From JANYJZ01 sp964523395 (GTDB lineage Bacteria; Bacteroidota; Ignavibacteria; UBA10030; SZUA-254): a stretch of DNA of 63,205 nt. Every line of letters begins with the position of its first letter. Positions within the stretch are counted from its first letter, which is position 1. The translations under genes and the position numbers were made by a program. Shown piece after piece: positions 25,864-34,522 of the stretch. The notes under the pieces are model-generated. The model was not told the DNA's origin. It searched no databases and saw nothing but the letters and a program-made list of their open reading frames with translations. The stretch spans positions 1-63,205 of the forward strand of contig CAZFXS010000013.1 of assembly GCA_964523395.1 (NCBI GenBank), given 5' to 3'.

Positions 25864-26604
25864 TCAGTTGCTGTTAATCCTTAGTGTTGTGATTCCATAA
25901 GAAAACGGAATTATAAATTCACTCGGTGCCGCTTTACCTTTTCGTTGGGCCGGAGTAAAACTCCACTGAAAGCATGCTTTCACTGCTTTGTCATCCAAAA
26001 CTTGATTCAGAGATTTCAAGACATAGACTCTGATAACCGCACCTCTATCGTCAATGATAGCCCTTAACCAGCACGTCCCAGTAGTATGGCCCGATCTAGA
26101 GACGGCTGGGTATTCCGGATCTTTTATGAAAATAGGATTTGCCACTTTGTCAAAAGGGAGGAACCCATTCTTAACCTCAAGGTTCGGCGGAAAATCCGGA
26201 TACAATTGTTTCCACATCGATATGCTCTTAAATTTTAATGAATCTAAATAGTCAAATTTGTTTTCCCGAAGTTTCTTTTCCAGCTTTCTGACGGCAATCT
26301 CATAGACTGTACCACCTAACTCCGGTTGTTTTAACTGTTTGTAGGATTCGGCGAGAAAGGCAATGCTTTCATATTGATAAAATATTGTATCGTGCTCAAT
26401 GAGCTCGCTAAAAAGAGAAGCGGCGGTCTGGTAATTCTTATTACTGAATTCTGAATACCCTTGGATGAATAGATTTCTTAGGGGCTCCTGATATGAGAGA
26501 TATGCCTTTATTTCATCCACTGTATCTAAAGAAGATGAACACATAATTCCTGTTACAGTAAAGAATATAACTGCAAGAAATATATCGATCCTTGTTGGTT
26601 TCAT
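25864..26604 (-). CDS. TPR-containing lipoprotein with TonB C-terminal domain
   Basis: 246 aa. A lipobox-like TGIMC at about residue 22 follows a hydrophobic segment (FLAVIFFTVTGIMC). Helical TPR-like part at residues 40-120 (QGYSEFSNKNYQTAASLFSE), then a TonB_C domain at about 150-240 (GTCWLRAIIDDRGAVIRVYV, ACFQWSFTPAQRKGKA). Canonical TonB is anchored in the inner membrane by one helix plus a proline-rich spacer; both are missing, so this protein could not transduce ExbB/D energy in the usual way. Last gene of an operon with 27323 and 28814. Confidence 0.7.
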   Translation of the reverse strand: MKPTRIDIFLAVIFFTVTGIMCSSSLDTVDEIKAYLSYQEPLRNLFIQGYSEFSNKNYQTAASLFSELIEHDTIFYQYESIAFLAESYKQLKQPELGGTVYEIAVRKLEKKLRENKFDYLDSLKFKSISMWKQLYPDFPPNLEVKNGFLPFDKVANPIFIKDPEYPAVSRSGHTTGTCWLRAIIDDRGAVIRVYVLKSLNQVLDDKAVKACFQWSFTPAQRKGKAAPSEFIIPFSYGITTLRINSN

Positions 26605-26624
26605 GTTATGGGCACAAATAATTT

Positions 26625-27323
26625 TTAGTTCACAATTATTCCCGCCGTAAAGAGTACCACTTTCACCGGTTTCTTTTCAGGAAGAAAATCTCCCGTTTGC
26701 CTGCCGTAGCGGTACTGCGGTGTAAACTCGGGGTTCGAATATAAGAAATGTATTCCGAGGTCGTACATGCCGGTCATTGCTCCTATGCTCAGCTTATATC
26801 CCACGGTAGATTTCGCGTCCGCTTTATATTCAAATTCCTGTGAAGTATAATCGCGGATTGTAATATTCGGGTAATTGCTGTGCACCATTCCTACCTGGGG
26901 GTAGCAGAAGAGAATGAGTTTTGAGGAAGCTTTGACGTCAAGAAGTGGGCCGATCATTGCGGAAAATACTTGCCGCGCTTCGCTGTGAAATGACCACCAC
27001 CAGAGGTCTTTTCTCCACATCTTCTCGTCGTAGCCATGAAGGTTTCCCATGAGTGTGAAAGCAATGCCGAGATGCTCGATAAATTCGTGGTTATACTCGA
27101 TGCCAAACGCGGCGCCGGTTTGCGCGAACCCTGAATTCGATGAGTAAATATCGTTGTCCCCAAATGAGCTCACAGGCTGTGCCAACCCCGCAATGATTTT
27201 TATTTTGTGGTTGATATTTTGTTCTGAAGACTCAAGATCGAGGTAATCCTGAGCAGAAACAAAGGAAGGGAGGAGTGTTATGCAGAAAAGGATGAATAAT
27301 TTTAACACCATGAAAGTTTTCAT
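26625..27323 (-). CDS. Hypothetical exported beta-barrel-like protein
   Basis: 232 aa. Signal peptide (LFILFCITLLPSFVSAQ) followed by alternating polar/hydrophobic strands typical of a small outer-membrane barrel (AFGIEYNHEFIEHLGIAFTL, YKLSIGAMTGMYDLGIHFLY). No conserved domain recognised. The protein sits between two TPR/TonB-C proteins (gaps of 20 and 36 bases), so it may form an envelope complex with them. Confidence 0.6.
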   Translation of the reverse strand: MKTFMVLKLFILFCITLLPSFVSAQDYLDLESSEQNINHKIKIIAGLAQPVSSFGDNDIYSSNSGFAQTGAAFGIEYNHEFIEHLGIAFTLMGNLHGYDEKMWRKDLWWWSFHSEARQVFSAMIGPLLDVKASSKLILFCYPQVGMVHSNYPNITIRDYTSQEFEYKADAKSTVGYKLSIGAMTGMYDLGIHFLYSNPEFTPQYRYGRQTGDFLPEKKPVKVVLFTAGIIVN

Positions 27324-27359
27324 AATGGTTATTTTTCAATTGAGGGTAATAGAAGATTA

Positions 27360-28814
27360 TTAATTTATTTTAAATCTAAATGGAATAGCAGCCCACACTG
27401 CAATAGGTTTGCCGTTTTTCATAGCCGGTGAGAATTCCCACTTCATTGCTGCCTCAATAGCCGGCTGGTTAAGTATTTCTGCATCGCTTTTTTGGACAAC
27501 TACTTTTTTAACCTTGCCTGAAGTTGAAACAAGCAGCTTTAACCAAACGGTTCCTTCGACGCTAACCTTTCGTGCAATATCTGAAAGTTCGGGCCAGACT
27601 TGCTTGATCGGTCTGGGCGGTATTTCAACAGAGTCTTTGGGCGAAAACGAGGAATCTGCAATGGTGCTCTTCAGGATAATAGCAGCTTTATCGAGTTCTT
27701 TCTTTAAAAGGAACCAACCAAATGTTTCATAATTTATACTGGCCTCTTGCGAATTGTAATCTTCTCCCAATTCATCCAGCCTGGATCTGCACTTTTCACA
27801 TCCAAGGGTAGCGGCCTGCCTATAACAATCCCGGGAGAGCTGTTTCTCGTTAGCCATTTCATACGCCATACTGAGTAATTCCCAAGCCTCAACATACTCA
27901 TGATACAGCTGTAACGCGGTGTGTAATAATTCAATGGCTGGCTTAACGCTATCCTGCCTCATTTTTGACAGCGCAAGGCCGTAATACACGGTGGGGACTT
28001 TACTACCAAGTTTCCGCGCATTCTCATAGTATTCCACTGCACGGGCAGTATCTTTCAGTTTCTCATAACAATACCCCATGCTGGAATTTGCATCGGAATG
28101 GTTCGGCAAGTATGTAAGTGCTTTGGTAAAAAGCTCCACAGCTTCTTTATAGTTTGTTTTCCTTGCCTGAATAACTCCCTCATCGTAACACTTTGTTGCC
28201 ATGAATACTTTCGGTCCAAGAAAACCGGGATAGTCTTTCATCAGCCCTTCGGCAAGTTTTATCATTTTTTCACTTTCGCCAATCGTATGGTAACAGAACA
28301 AGAGCCGTTGAAAGGCCAGTGTATCTTTCTGATGCTGTAGGGCGTTTAGATAAAGGCTTGTTGCTTCCCTAAAATCGTTCTGCCCAAGTTTTTCTTCCCC
28401 CATTTTAAAAAAGACCTGATACAGTTTCTTGGACGAATTTCCGCTTCCTCGCTTGAGGGCTGTTTCAAAATAATCTCTTGCCTTATCCAAGTTTCCGGCC
28501 TGTAACGAAATCATCCCTGCCATTTCAAAATCTGCATAACAGCTGTCACAACGTTCAGCACGTGAAGCTCTGACAAACGATTCGGCAGCTTCGTCCGGCT
28601 TGCCTGATTTTTGATAAGCCTGCCCGAGCAACCGCATCAACGGCGCAGCATCGCGGTGTTGGCGTAATGCGCCTTCAATAAAATTTATGGCATCATCATA
28701 CTTTTTGAGGCTAATCAGTGTGAACGCACTGTCGGTTATTTCACTGAACTGTGAGTAAAGCGGGAGGGGTATCAGTAAAAGGAAGAAAAAAAGTATAATT
28801 CTGCGGGCAGGCAT
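27360..28814 (-). CDS. Exported TPR protein with TonB C-terminal domain
   Basis: 484 aa. Signal peptide (RIILFFFLLLIPLPLYSQ), then about nine TPR repeats from residue 25 to 350 (for example AVEYYENARKLG, EAVELFTKALTYLPNHSDAN), two Cys pairs (CDSC and CEKC), and a TonB_C-type domain at about 400-484 (VEGTVWLKLLVSTSGKVKKV, AAMKWEFSPAMKNGKP). Like its paralogue at 25864 it lacks the inner-membrane anchor of TonB, so the domain probably mediates protein contact in the periplasm. First gene of the operon driven by the promoter at 28935-28963. Confidence 0.75.
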   Translation of the reverse strand: MPARRIILFFFLLLIPLPLYSQFSEITDSAFTLISLKKYDDAINFIEGALRQHRDAAPLMRLLGQAYQKSGKPDEAAESFVRASRAERCDSCYADFEMAGMISLQAGNLDKARDYFETALKRGSGNSSKKLYQVFFKMGEEKLGQNDFREATSLYLNALQHQKDTLAFQRLLFCYHTIGESEKMIKLAEGLMKDYPGFLGPKVFMATKCYDEGVIQARKTNYKEAVELFTKALTYLPNHSDANSSMGYCYEKLKDTARAVEYYENARKLGSKVPTVYYGLALSKMRQDSVKPAIELLHTALQLYHEYVEAWELLSMAYEMANEKQLSRDCYRQAATLGCEKCRSRLDELGEDYNSQEASINYETFGWFLLKKELDKAAIILKSTIADSSFSPKDSVEIPPRPIKQVWPELSDIARKVSVEGTVWLKLLVSTSGKVKKVVVQKSDAEILNQPAIEAAMKWEFSPAMKNGKPIAVWAAIPFRFKIN

Positions 28815-28934
28815 AATGGCTCAGCAGCGTGTTTGTATGAATAGTTTTGAGGAGTAATTGAACGACGTATTTTTCCCTCGTTAATGTAAAGCCCTCTCCA
28901 TCGTCCCCTTGCCGAATGAGTATTCAGTGGTGTA

Positions 28935-28963
28935 AAGTTACGAAAATATGTATGTGAAGTCAA
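28935..28963 (-). promoter_or_regulatory. Promoter of the TPR/TonB-C operon
   Basis: On the minus strand TTGACT, 17 bases, TAACTT. Nearly identical to the promoter at 25757-25785 over all 29 bases (four differences). Start point about 28928, leader about 115 bases. Confidence 0.6.
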
Positions 28964-28985
28964 GGGAAAGATTTGCAAAATGCCC

Positions 28986-29035
28986 GGGAGTCGGATCGCT
29001 TCTCCCCGCCTGAATCCAGGGACTCGCAATGACAT
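28986..29035 (+). repeat. Low-complexity phrase of the GGATCGCTTC...ACTCGCAATGACA type
   Basis: Resembles the intergenic phrase GATTGCTTCG...CTCGCAATGACA that recurs in many bacterial genomes. It lies between the TPR/TonB-C promoter and the end of the DinB-like gene; the rest of the gap 28815-29050 is leader and promoter. Confidence 0.4.
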
Positions 29036-29050
29036 TTTCGCTTGTCAGGA

Positions 29051-29563
29051 TTAAACAGTCTGGGAAAGGTGAGAGATAACGGCGAGATGGTGGTCATCGT
29101 GTTCCGCGACGAAGTATGCCATGTCCACAACTCTCATCTGCTTTTGAAGCCGGGGATGCAATGCGGTAATAGATACTGTATCTGCATCGAGGTTTTCCAA
29201 TCGATGCACAAACCCTATGCGTTGCGTGCGGAATGCGGAGAGTATTTCTTTTACCGGCTTGCCGTTGTGGTTTGCATCGGAGGTTTTCCTGTTGGTAATA
29301 TCCCATGCGCGGAGAACGGGGAGGCGTACAAGGAAATCATCCAGCCTGCCCAGGTGAAGTTCGTCGAGGTCATGCAAATGTCCGGCATGTTCCTGTATCG
29401 ACCAGCCGGCGTTTATTTTGACCGTCAGAATATCCGGGCGGTATGAGGCAATCATTTCCTCAAGCCGGGCGGGAGTTCCGCGCAACCGTTCAAGGATTGC
29501 GGGAAATAGGCCGATTGGAAAATCGAAGTTAAATGTACGTTCAACCCATTTTAGTGGTATCAT
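29051..29563 (-). CDS. DinB-like (YfiT/DinB_2) family protein
   Basis: 170 aa, four-helix-bundle DinB pattern with the metal-binding histidines in GWSIQEHAGHLHDLDELH (about residues 52-70) and AEHDDHHLA (about residues 150-158). Proteins of this superfamily use a nickel or zinc site as thiol transferases or hydrolases; the substrate cannot be told. It lies 40 bases behind the VOC gene, separated only by a short palindrome (29572-29588). Confidence 0.75.
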   Translation of the reverse strand: MIPLKWVERTFNFDFPIGLFPAILERLRGTPARLEEMIASYRPDILTVKINAGWSIQEHAGHLHDLDELHLGRLDDFLVRLPVLRAWDITNRKTSDANHNGKPVKEILSAFRTQRIGFVHRLENLDADTVSITALHPRLQKQMRVVDMAYFVAEHDDHHLAVISHLSQTV

Positions 29564-29571
29564 AGGTAGTA

Positions 29572-29588
29572 GACGACCACTGGTCGTC
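29572..29588 (-). promoter_or_regulatory. Palindrome between the VOC and DinB genes
   Basis: GACGACC and GGTCGTC, seven bases each, around a three-base centre. There is no T-run on either strand. It may be an operator or mRNA stem affecting the DinB gene. Confidence 0.35.
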
Positions 29589-29602
29589 GTTTAATTAATG
29601 TT

Positions 29603-30391
29603 TTATCCGATGCGTGACAAATAAATAATGGAAAACGTCGCGCCGAGCGGATCCTGAATCATCGCAAATTTGCCGACGGTAGGAATTTCGGTGGGAGGGA
29701 TCATCAGTTTCCCTCCTAAGGAGACAGCCTTGTTTGCCGATGCGTCGCAATCTTTCACATTAAAGTAAGGAGTCCAGTGTGAGGGCGCATTGCCCCACTC
29801 GGGTGGCATCGTCATCTTACCGCCGATGTTCGTTCCGTTATTGACGATATATGAATATACAGGATTTGTACCGGGAGTTACTTCATATTCCCATCCGAAC
29901 AGCCCGGAATAAAACCTGCTTGCCGCATCTTCATTATTCGTTACCAGATCAGCCCAGCAAAAGGCGTTAGCCTCGTTAATAACTCCGATACCATTATTAT
30001 TTTTTCCCTGCCAGAGGCTGATACCCGCACCTGCCGGATCCTGCATTGCCGCCATCCTTCCCGCTGTCATAACATCAAATGGTTCCATAAATATTGTGGC
30101 GCCAAGGCTTTTTGCTTTCTTTGCCGATTCATCAACATTTTTTACCGACACATAAATTCCCCAATGCGGGGGAACTCCCATGCTTAACATGTCGGGACGA
30201 AGTTTGTACAAAGCCGCGGCATCCTTACCGTCTTTCATGAAGATGGTGTAAAATTCATTCTCACCGATAGGAATATCATTTGCAGTCCATCCGAACAATC
30301 CGGAGTAAAATTTCTTTGCCGCAATTGTGTCGGTAGTACCGACTTCCAGCCAGCAGAAGTTTCCATCAGGGTGTGAGGTTACGTGAGGCAT
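29603..30391 (-). CDS. VOC superfamily protein with two glyoxalase-like domains
   Basis: 262 aa made of two similar halves: residues about 8-125 (CWLEVGTTDTIAAKKFYSGL, FGW) and about 135-260 (CWADLVTNNEDAASRFYSGL, FGWEYEV). Both end in a segment QDPAGA or QDPLGA typical of bleomycin-resistance/glyoxalase folds. VOC proteins bind a metal ion and catalyse isomerisation, dioxygenation or conjugation; the substrate is not evident. Shine-Dalgarno AAAGGA precedes the ATG. It is probably transcribed with the DinB gene from the promoter at 30491-30519. Confidence 0.85.
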   Translation of the reverse strand: MPHVTSHPDGNFCWLEVGTTDTIAAKKFYSGLFGWTANDIPIGENEFYTIFMKDGKDAAALYKLRPDMLSMGVPPHWGIYVSVKNVDESAKKAKSLGATIFMEPFDVMTAGRMAAMQDPAGAGISLWQGKNNNGIGVINEANAFCWADLVTNNEDAASRFYSGLFGWEYEVTPGTNPVYSYIVNNGTNIGGKMTMPPEWGNAPSHWTPYFNVKDCDASANKAVSLGGKLMIPPTEIPTVGKFAMIQDPLGATFSIIYLSRIG

Positions 30392-30431
30392 GGTGGATTC
30401 CTTTCAATAAATTTTGGGTTGCGAATTAAAA

Positions 30432-30472
30432 TATATCCGTGCTGTATCCGTGTGATCCGTGGTTTCTTTAAA
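30432..30472 (+). repeat. Low-complexity phrase of the ATCCGTG...ATCCGTGGTTTC type
   Basis: Reads ATCCGTGCTGTATCCGTG and TGATCCGTGGTTTC, a phrase found between genes of many unrelated bacteria. It lies in the leader of the VOC gene. Confidence 0.45.
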
Positions 30473-30490
30473 CAAAGCCCGTGGAATCAC

Positions 30491-30519
30491 TTCATAAGTA
30501 CGGAATGCAGTTTCAGCAA
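30491..30519 (-). promoter_or_regulatory. Possible promoter of the VOC/DinB unit
   Basis: On the minus strand TTGCTG, 17 bases, TATGAA. The start is about 30484, so the leader would contain the phrase at 30432-30472. The match is weaker than others. Confidence 0.35.
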
Positions 30520-30522
30520 GTT

Positions 30523-31948
30523 TCACTTAAACTTAAACACCCAAGCATGTTTACCGGCCAGAGATGCTCTTGTCTTTTCCGGTATTTTAATAGTTGTGGT
30601 TTCACCGGCAAAAGAGCAACTGACTAATGACTCATGACCAAGAACCTTCATTGATTTTCCTTTCAGGTTAATACCAGCGAAAGAAATTTCCGAAGGCATT
30701 TGCTCTCCTTCATCAGCCAGATAAATGGCGTACACAGTTCCGTCTTTTTTTTGAAGTAAACACAACCTTACCGGACTGGTAGGGAGGGACAGGTTGCGTT
30801 CCGTAAATAGCTTCGCCGTTTATCTTCATCCATTCACCGATTTCTTTCAGGCGGCTGTACGCGGTATCGTCGAGCGTACCTTCCGGCGATGGCGCGATAT
30901 TCAGTAAAAAATTGCCGCCACGGGATACGATTTGAGCGAGAAGATGTATCAGCGTATTTGTCGGTTTGTATACGTCATTTGGTACATAACTCCACGAGGT
31001 TGCCATCGTCATGCATGTTTCCCAGGGATAAGGCAGGGGATGATCAGGAACTTTTTGTTCGGGAGTGAGATAATTCTGATTGATTCCTTCCACATCTCTG
31101 TCAACTACAATTAATCCGGGTTGATGACTCCGGGCCATTGCTGCGATTCCGTTCATATCGATATCCTGATTAAACCTGATACGCACGGGATATACCGAAT
31201 CACGCGCCATATTCGGCCGCACCCAGCCGCCGTCCAGCCAGAGGATGTCAATCTTGCCGTAATTAGTCATCAACTCGTTAATTTGATTCGATGTGAATTG
31301 CTTGAACGCATTCCATTTCTCGGGATACTTAGAGGGATCGTAATTCACGTGCCTGTCTTTGGGGGGAAAGCGGGGATCCCAATAATACGGATTATGCCAG
31401 TCGGGCTTGGAAAAATACGCACCAATCCCGAACTGTTCATTTCGGAACGCGTTAAAAATTTCTTTGGTGATGTCGCTTCTTGGGTTCACGCTGAACGGAC
31501 AGTCTTTATCAGTGATTTTATAATCAGTTTCTTTTGTATCGAACATGCTGAATCCGTCGTGATGTTTTGTTGTAAAAACGACATACTTCATGCCGGCATC
31601 TTTTGCCGCCTTGGCCCATTGTTCGGGATTAAATTTTACCGGGTTGAATGTGGTTTTCAGATGTTCATACGACTCTTTGTATTTGAAGTAATCATTCGCG
31701 TATGGGCCTAACCTTCTGCACCACTCTTCATCTTCAGGACAAATACTCCAGCTCTCAACAATACCCCATTGGCTGTATGGTCCCCAGTGCATCAGTAACC
31801 CAAATTTGGAATCGCTCCACCATTGCAGTTTCTGCTGAACCAGCGGGTCTGAAGGAGGGAAATATTTATGTTCCTGAGCGGTTACACCAGCACCTAATGA
31901 GCAGAGAAGGATTGTAAGAAGTAATCGGGCGGCAATTTTCGAGAACAT
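30523..31948 (-). pseudogene. GH29 alpha-L-fucosidase with a one-base frameshift near the C-terminus
   Basis: The N-terminal frame (31948-30713) encodes a signal peptide (LLLTILLCSLGAGVTAQ) and a GH29 barrel with the family residues WHNPYYWD, the nucleophile aspartate in ILWLDGGW and the later SPEGTLDDTAYSRL segment. In the coding strand a run of eight A (30745-30752) shifts the frame: it ends prematurely with RRNCVRHLSG, while the next frame continues with KKDGTVYAIYLADEGEQ to a stop at 30523-30525. Removing one A restores a normal 474-aa GH29. This may be a true pseudogene, a sequencing error, or slippage. It lies divergent to a GH3 gene; together they would break down fucosylated plant or algal glycans. 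Confidence 0.8.
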
Positions 31949-32104
31949 GTGTTTTCAATTTTTATATGTGTTGTCGTTGTTTTAGATAAAAAAAAGGAGG
32001 ATATTTGCATGGTAAAAATCGTCTTTAATCACTGTTGAACCTAAGGAAAATAGGTTTAACTTACAAATGAACTGTATAATGGGTACTGGATCAGTTTCAA
32101 GAAA

Positions 32105-32200
32105 AGAATAACGCAGAATCGCAGAGGTCGCAAAGGAACGCAGAGAATTAATCCCGTTGCGATTTTCGGCGTTCTCTGCGTCTCTGCGGTGAAAAATCAT
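32105..32200 (+). repeat. Imperfect inverted copies of the CGCAGAG phrase
   Basis: The left arm contains ACGCAGAATCGCAGAGG and GGAACGCAGAG; the right arm contains GGCGTTCTCTGCGTCTCTGC. The arms can pair across about 60 bases. It belongs to the 'CCGCAGAGACGCAGAG' family seen again at 37264-37328 and 41762-41810. Confidence 0.6.
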
Positions 32201-32243
32201 AATTCAAATTGAGCCAGTACCGTATAATCAAGGTTAGAAGATC

Positions 32244-32268
32244 TACCACGAAGACACAAAGGCACAAG
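32244..32268 (+). repeat. Low-complexity phrase of the CCACGAAGACACAAAGGCAC type
   Basis: Copies the ACACGAAG-type phrase often found beside the CGCAGAG family. Between the two glycosidases (31949-32296) I see only these repeats and short inverted stretches, apart from a weak promoter-like site. Confidence 0.4.
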
Positions 32269-32296
32269 TCTCCCAAGGGATAGATATTTTTGACTA

Positions 32297-34480
32297 ATGA
32301 AAACATGGTCACTATTGATCGGTTATCATATGTATAGAGTTGCTGCCATTTTGTTAATGTTACAACTTGCAACCCTTTTTTCTGCGATCGCACAACAACC
32401 TCTGTATCGTAACACTGAACTCTCCTTTGAAAAGCGGATTGAAGATTTACTGCATACACTAACATTAGAAGAAAAGATTTCACTGCTCGGGTATAACAGT
32501 CCGGCAATAGACCGGCTTGGTATCCCTGCGTATATATGGTGGAATGAAGCGTTGCATGGTGTTGCCAGGGCCGGGGAAGCCACGGTATTTCCGCAGGCAA
32601 TCGGTTTGGCGGCGACGTTTAACCCAGAGTTAATCAGGCAAGTTGCTGACGCGATTTCTACGGAAGCAAGAGCAAAATACAATTTGGCAACCACGGCGAA
32701 CAAAAGATTACAGTATATGGGGTTGACGTTCTGGTCGCCCAATATCAATATTTTCCGCGATCCCAGATGGGGAAGAGGTCAGGAGACGTATGGTGAAGAT
32801 CCTTTTCTCATTGCGACAATTGGATCATCGTTTGTACAGGGACTTCAGGGGAATGATCGGCGATATCTCAAAGCTTCTGCCGGCGCGAAGCACTTTGCCG
32901 TCCACAGCGGGCCGGAAATTAGCCGGCATGAGTTTAATGCCGTTGTTGATGAGAAAGATCTACGGGAAACGTATCTCTATGCATTCAAGAGATTGGTCGA
33001 TAACGGAGTTGAATCGATCATGTGCGCTTACAATAGAGTGAACGATGAACCTTGTTGTACCGGCAATACGTTATTGGGGGACATTCTCAGGAAAGAATGG
33101 CATTTCAAAGGCCATGTCGTCACAGATTGCTGGGCGCTGGATGACATCTGGCTTAGACATAAATTTATTCCAACTAGGGTTGAAGTTGCGGCCGCTGCGA
33201 TACAGGCCGGAGTCAATCTCGATTGTGCGAACATTCTGCAGGATGATGTTATGTCTGCTATCGGTAAAAAAATGATTACTCCGGTAAGTGTTGATGAAGC
33301 ATTAAAGCCGCAATTAATGACACGGATGAAGTTAGGTTTTTTTGATAAAGAGAAACAGATTCCATTCAGTACATATGGAGCGGACAGTATTAATAATGCG
33401 GCACATATTGCGTTAGCGAGGAAAGCGGCTCAACAAAGTATGGTGTTGCTTAAAAATAACGGAGCGTTACCGATTGATAAGAATAAGCTTACATCCATAT
33501 TGGTTACCGGTTCAAACGCAGTATCTCTTGATGCACTTATGGGAAATTATCACGGTGTGTCTGGCAATATGGTGACATATGTTGAGGGGATTACCGCCGC
33601 CGCAGGGCCATCAATTGTGGTTCAGTATGATCAGGGATGCGATTTTACAGACACAACTCATTTCGGAGGGATCTGGGTTTCGGAAAACAGCGATGTAACG
33701 ATTGCGGTAATCGGACTGACTCCGTTATTGGAGGGTGAAGACGGCGACGCGTTTCTATCTCCTTCTCACGGCGATAAAACATCTCTAAGTCTTCCTGCTT
33801 CACAAATATCATTTCTTAAAAAACTGAGAGCATCGCACAAGAAACCCATTATTGCCGTGGTAACAGGCGGAAGTGCTGTAGACATTGATGCTGTTTCTCC
33901 TCATGCCGATGCTATTATCTTCTCTTGGTACTCTGGCGAACAGGGCGGCAATGCATTGGCCGACATTCTGTTTGGAGATGTTTCTCCTTCCGGTCGGCTT
34001 CCGGTGACATTTTACAATTCACTGGACGATCTTCCATCATATGCTGATTACAGCATGAAGCAAAGAACGTATCGGTACTTTACAGGGAAAGTCCAACACC
34101 CGTTTGGTTTCGGTTTAAGTTACACTTCATTTGATTATCAATGGAAAACGACCCCTAAAGCTTATTATTCAGGTCATGATACAATTATCTGCTCTGTAAC
34201 TATCCAAAATATCGGGAAGTATGATGGTGATGAAGTTCTTCAGGTTTATATACAATACCCCGATATGGAAAGAATGCCACGCATGGAATTAAAAGCGTTC
34301 AGTCGGGCAAATATAAAAAAGGGAGCATCAACAGAGGTGTCAGTTGCCATTCCCATGAATGAACTGCGGAAGTGGGATTTACGCCGCAACGCGTGGAAGT
34401 TATATTCAGGCGACTATACGATTTCTGTGGGTAAAAACTCGGACGAAATTGTTTTACAACGGAAATTTTCAGTAAAGTAA
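32297..34480 (+). CDS. GH3 glycoside hydrolase (beta-glucosidase/beta-xylosidase type)
   Basis: 727 aa from ATG 32297, or 716 aa from ATG 32330. Signal peptide (VAAILLMLQLATLFSAIAQ), GH3 N-domain with YIWWNEALHGVAR, WSPNINIFRDPRWGRGQETY, KHFAVHSGPE, the nucleophile Asp in GHVVTDCWALDDI, then the C-domain (ALARKAAQQSMVLLKNNGAL) and a fibronectin-like C-terminal domain (RMELKAFSRANIKKGAST). The sequence is of the xylosidase-like branch. A single ATG choice cannot be settled: no Shine-Dalgarno is seen at either. Divergent to the fucosidase, followed by a palindrome-marked promoter. Confidence 0.88.
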   Translation: MKTWSLLIGYHMYRVAAILLMLQLATLFSAIAQQPLYRNTELSFEKRIEDLLHTLTLEEKISLLGYNSPAIDRLGIPAYIWWNEALHGVARAGEATVFPQAIGLAATFNPELIRQVADAISTEARAKYNLATTANKRLQYMGLTFWSPNINIFRDPRWGRGQETYGEDPFLIATIGSSFVQGLQGNDRRYLKASAGAKHFAVHSGPEISRHEFNAVVDEKDLRETYLYAFKRLVDNGVESIMCAYNRVNDEPCCTGNTLLGDILRKEWHFKGHVVTDCWALDDIWLRHKFIPTRVEVAAAAIQAGVNLDCANILQDDVMSAIGKKMITPVSVDEALKPQLMTRMKLGFFDKEKQIPFSTYGADSINNAAHIALARKAAQQSMVLLKNNGALPIDKNKLTSILVTGSNAVSLDALMGNYHGVSGNMVTYVEGITAAAGPSIVVQYDQGCDFTDTTHFGGIWVSENSDVTIAVIGLTPLLEGEDGDAFLSPSHGDKTSLSLPASQISFLKKLRASHKKPIIAVVTGGSAVDIDAVSPHADAIIFSWYSGEQGGNALADILFGDVSPSGRLPVTFYNSLDDLPSYADYSMKQRTYRYFTGKVQHPFGFGLSYTSFDYQWKTTPKAYYSGHDTIICSVTIQNIGKYDGDEVLQVYIQYPDMERMPRMELKAFSRANIKKGASTEVSVAIPMNELRKWDLRRNAWKLYSGDYTISVGKNSDEIVLQRKFSVK

Positions 34481-34483
34481 CAG

Positions 34484-34501
34484 ATGATTGTATACAATCA
34501 T
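34484..34501 (+). promoter_or_regulatory. Perfect 18-base palindrome, probable operator
   Basis: ATGATTGTATACAATCAT is self-complementary over all 18 bases. It overlaps the -35 box of the promoter at 34488-34516. Shapes such as TTGTATACAA are typical of GntR/LacI-family sites, but the regulator is unknown. Confidence 0.65.
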
Positions 34502-34516
34502 TGAACTTTATATGAT
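34488..34516 (+). promoter_or_regulatory. Promoter overlapped by the palindrome
   Basis: TTGTAT, 17 bases, TATGAT. The start is about 34523. It does not lead into a coding region within 80 bases but into a hairpin terminator at 34576-34605. Confidence 0.5.
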
Positions 34517-34522
34517 ATAAAC

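Noticed and set aside
32105..32268. CRISPR-like array between the glycosidases
   Set aside because: The repeat units are imperfect, vary in orientation and have no regular spacers; no cas genes are near.
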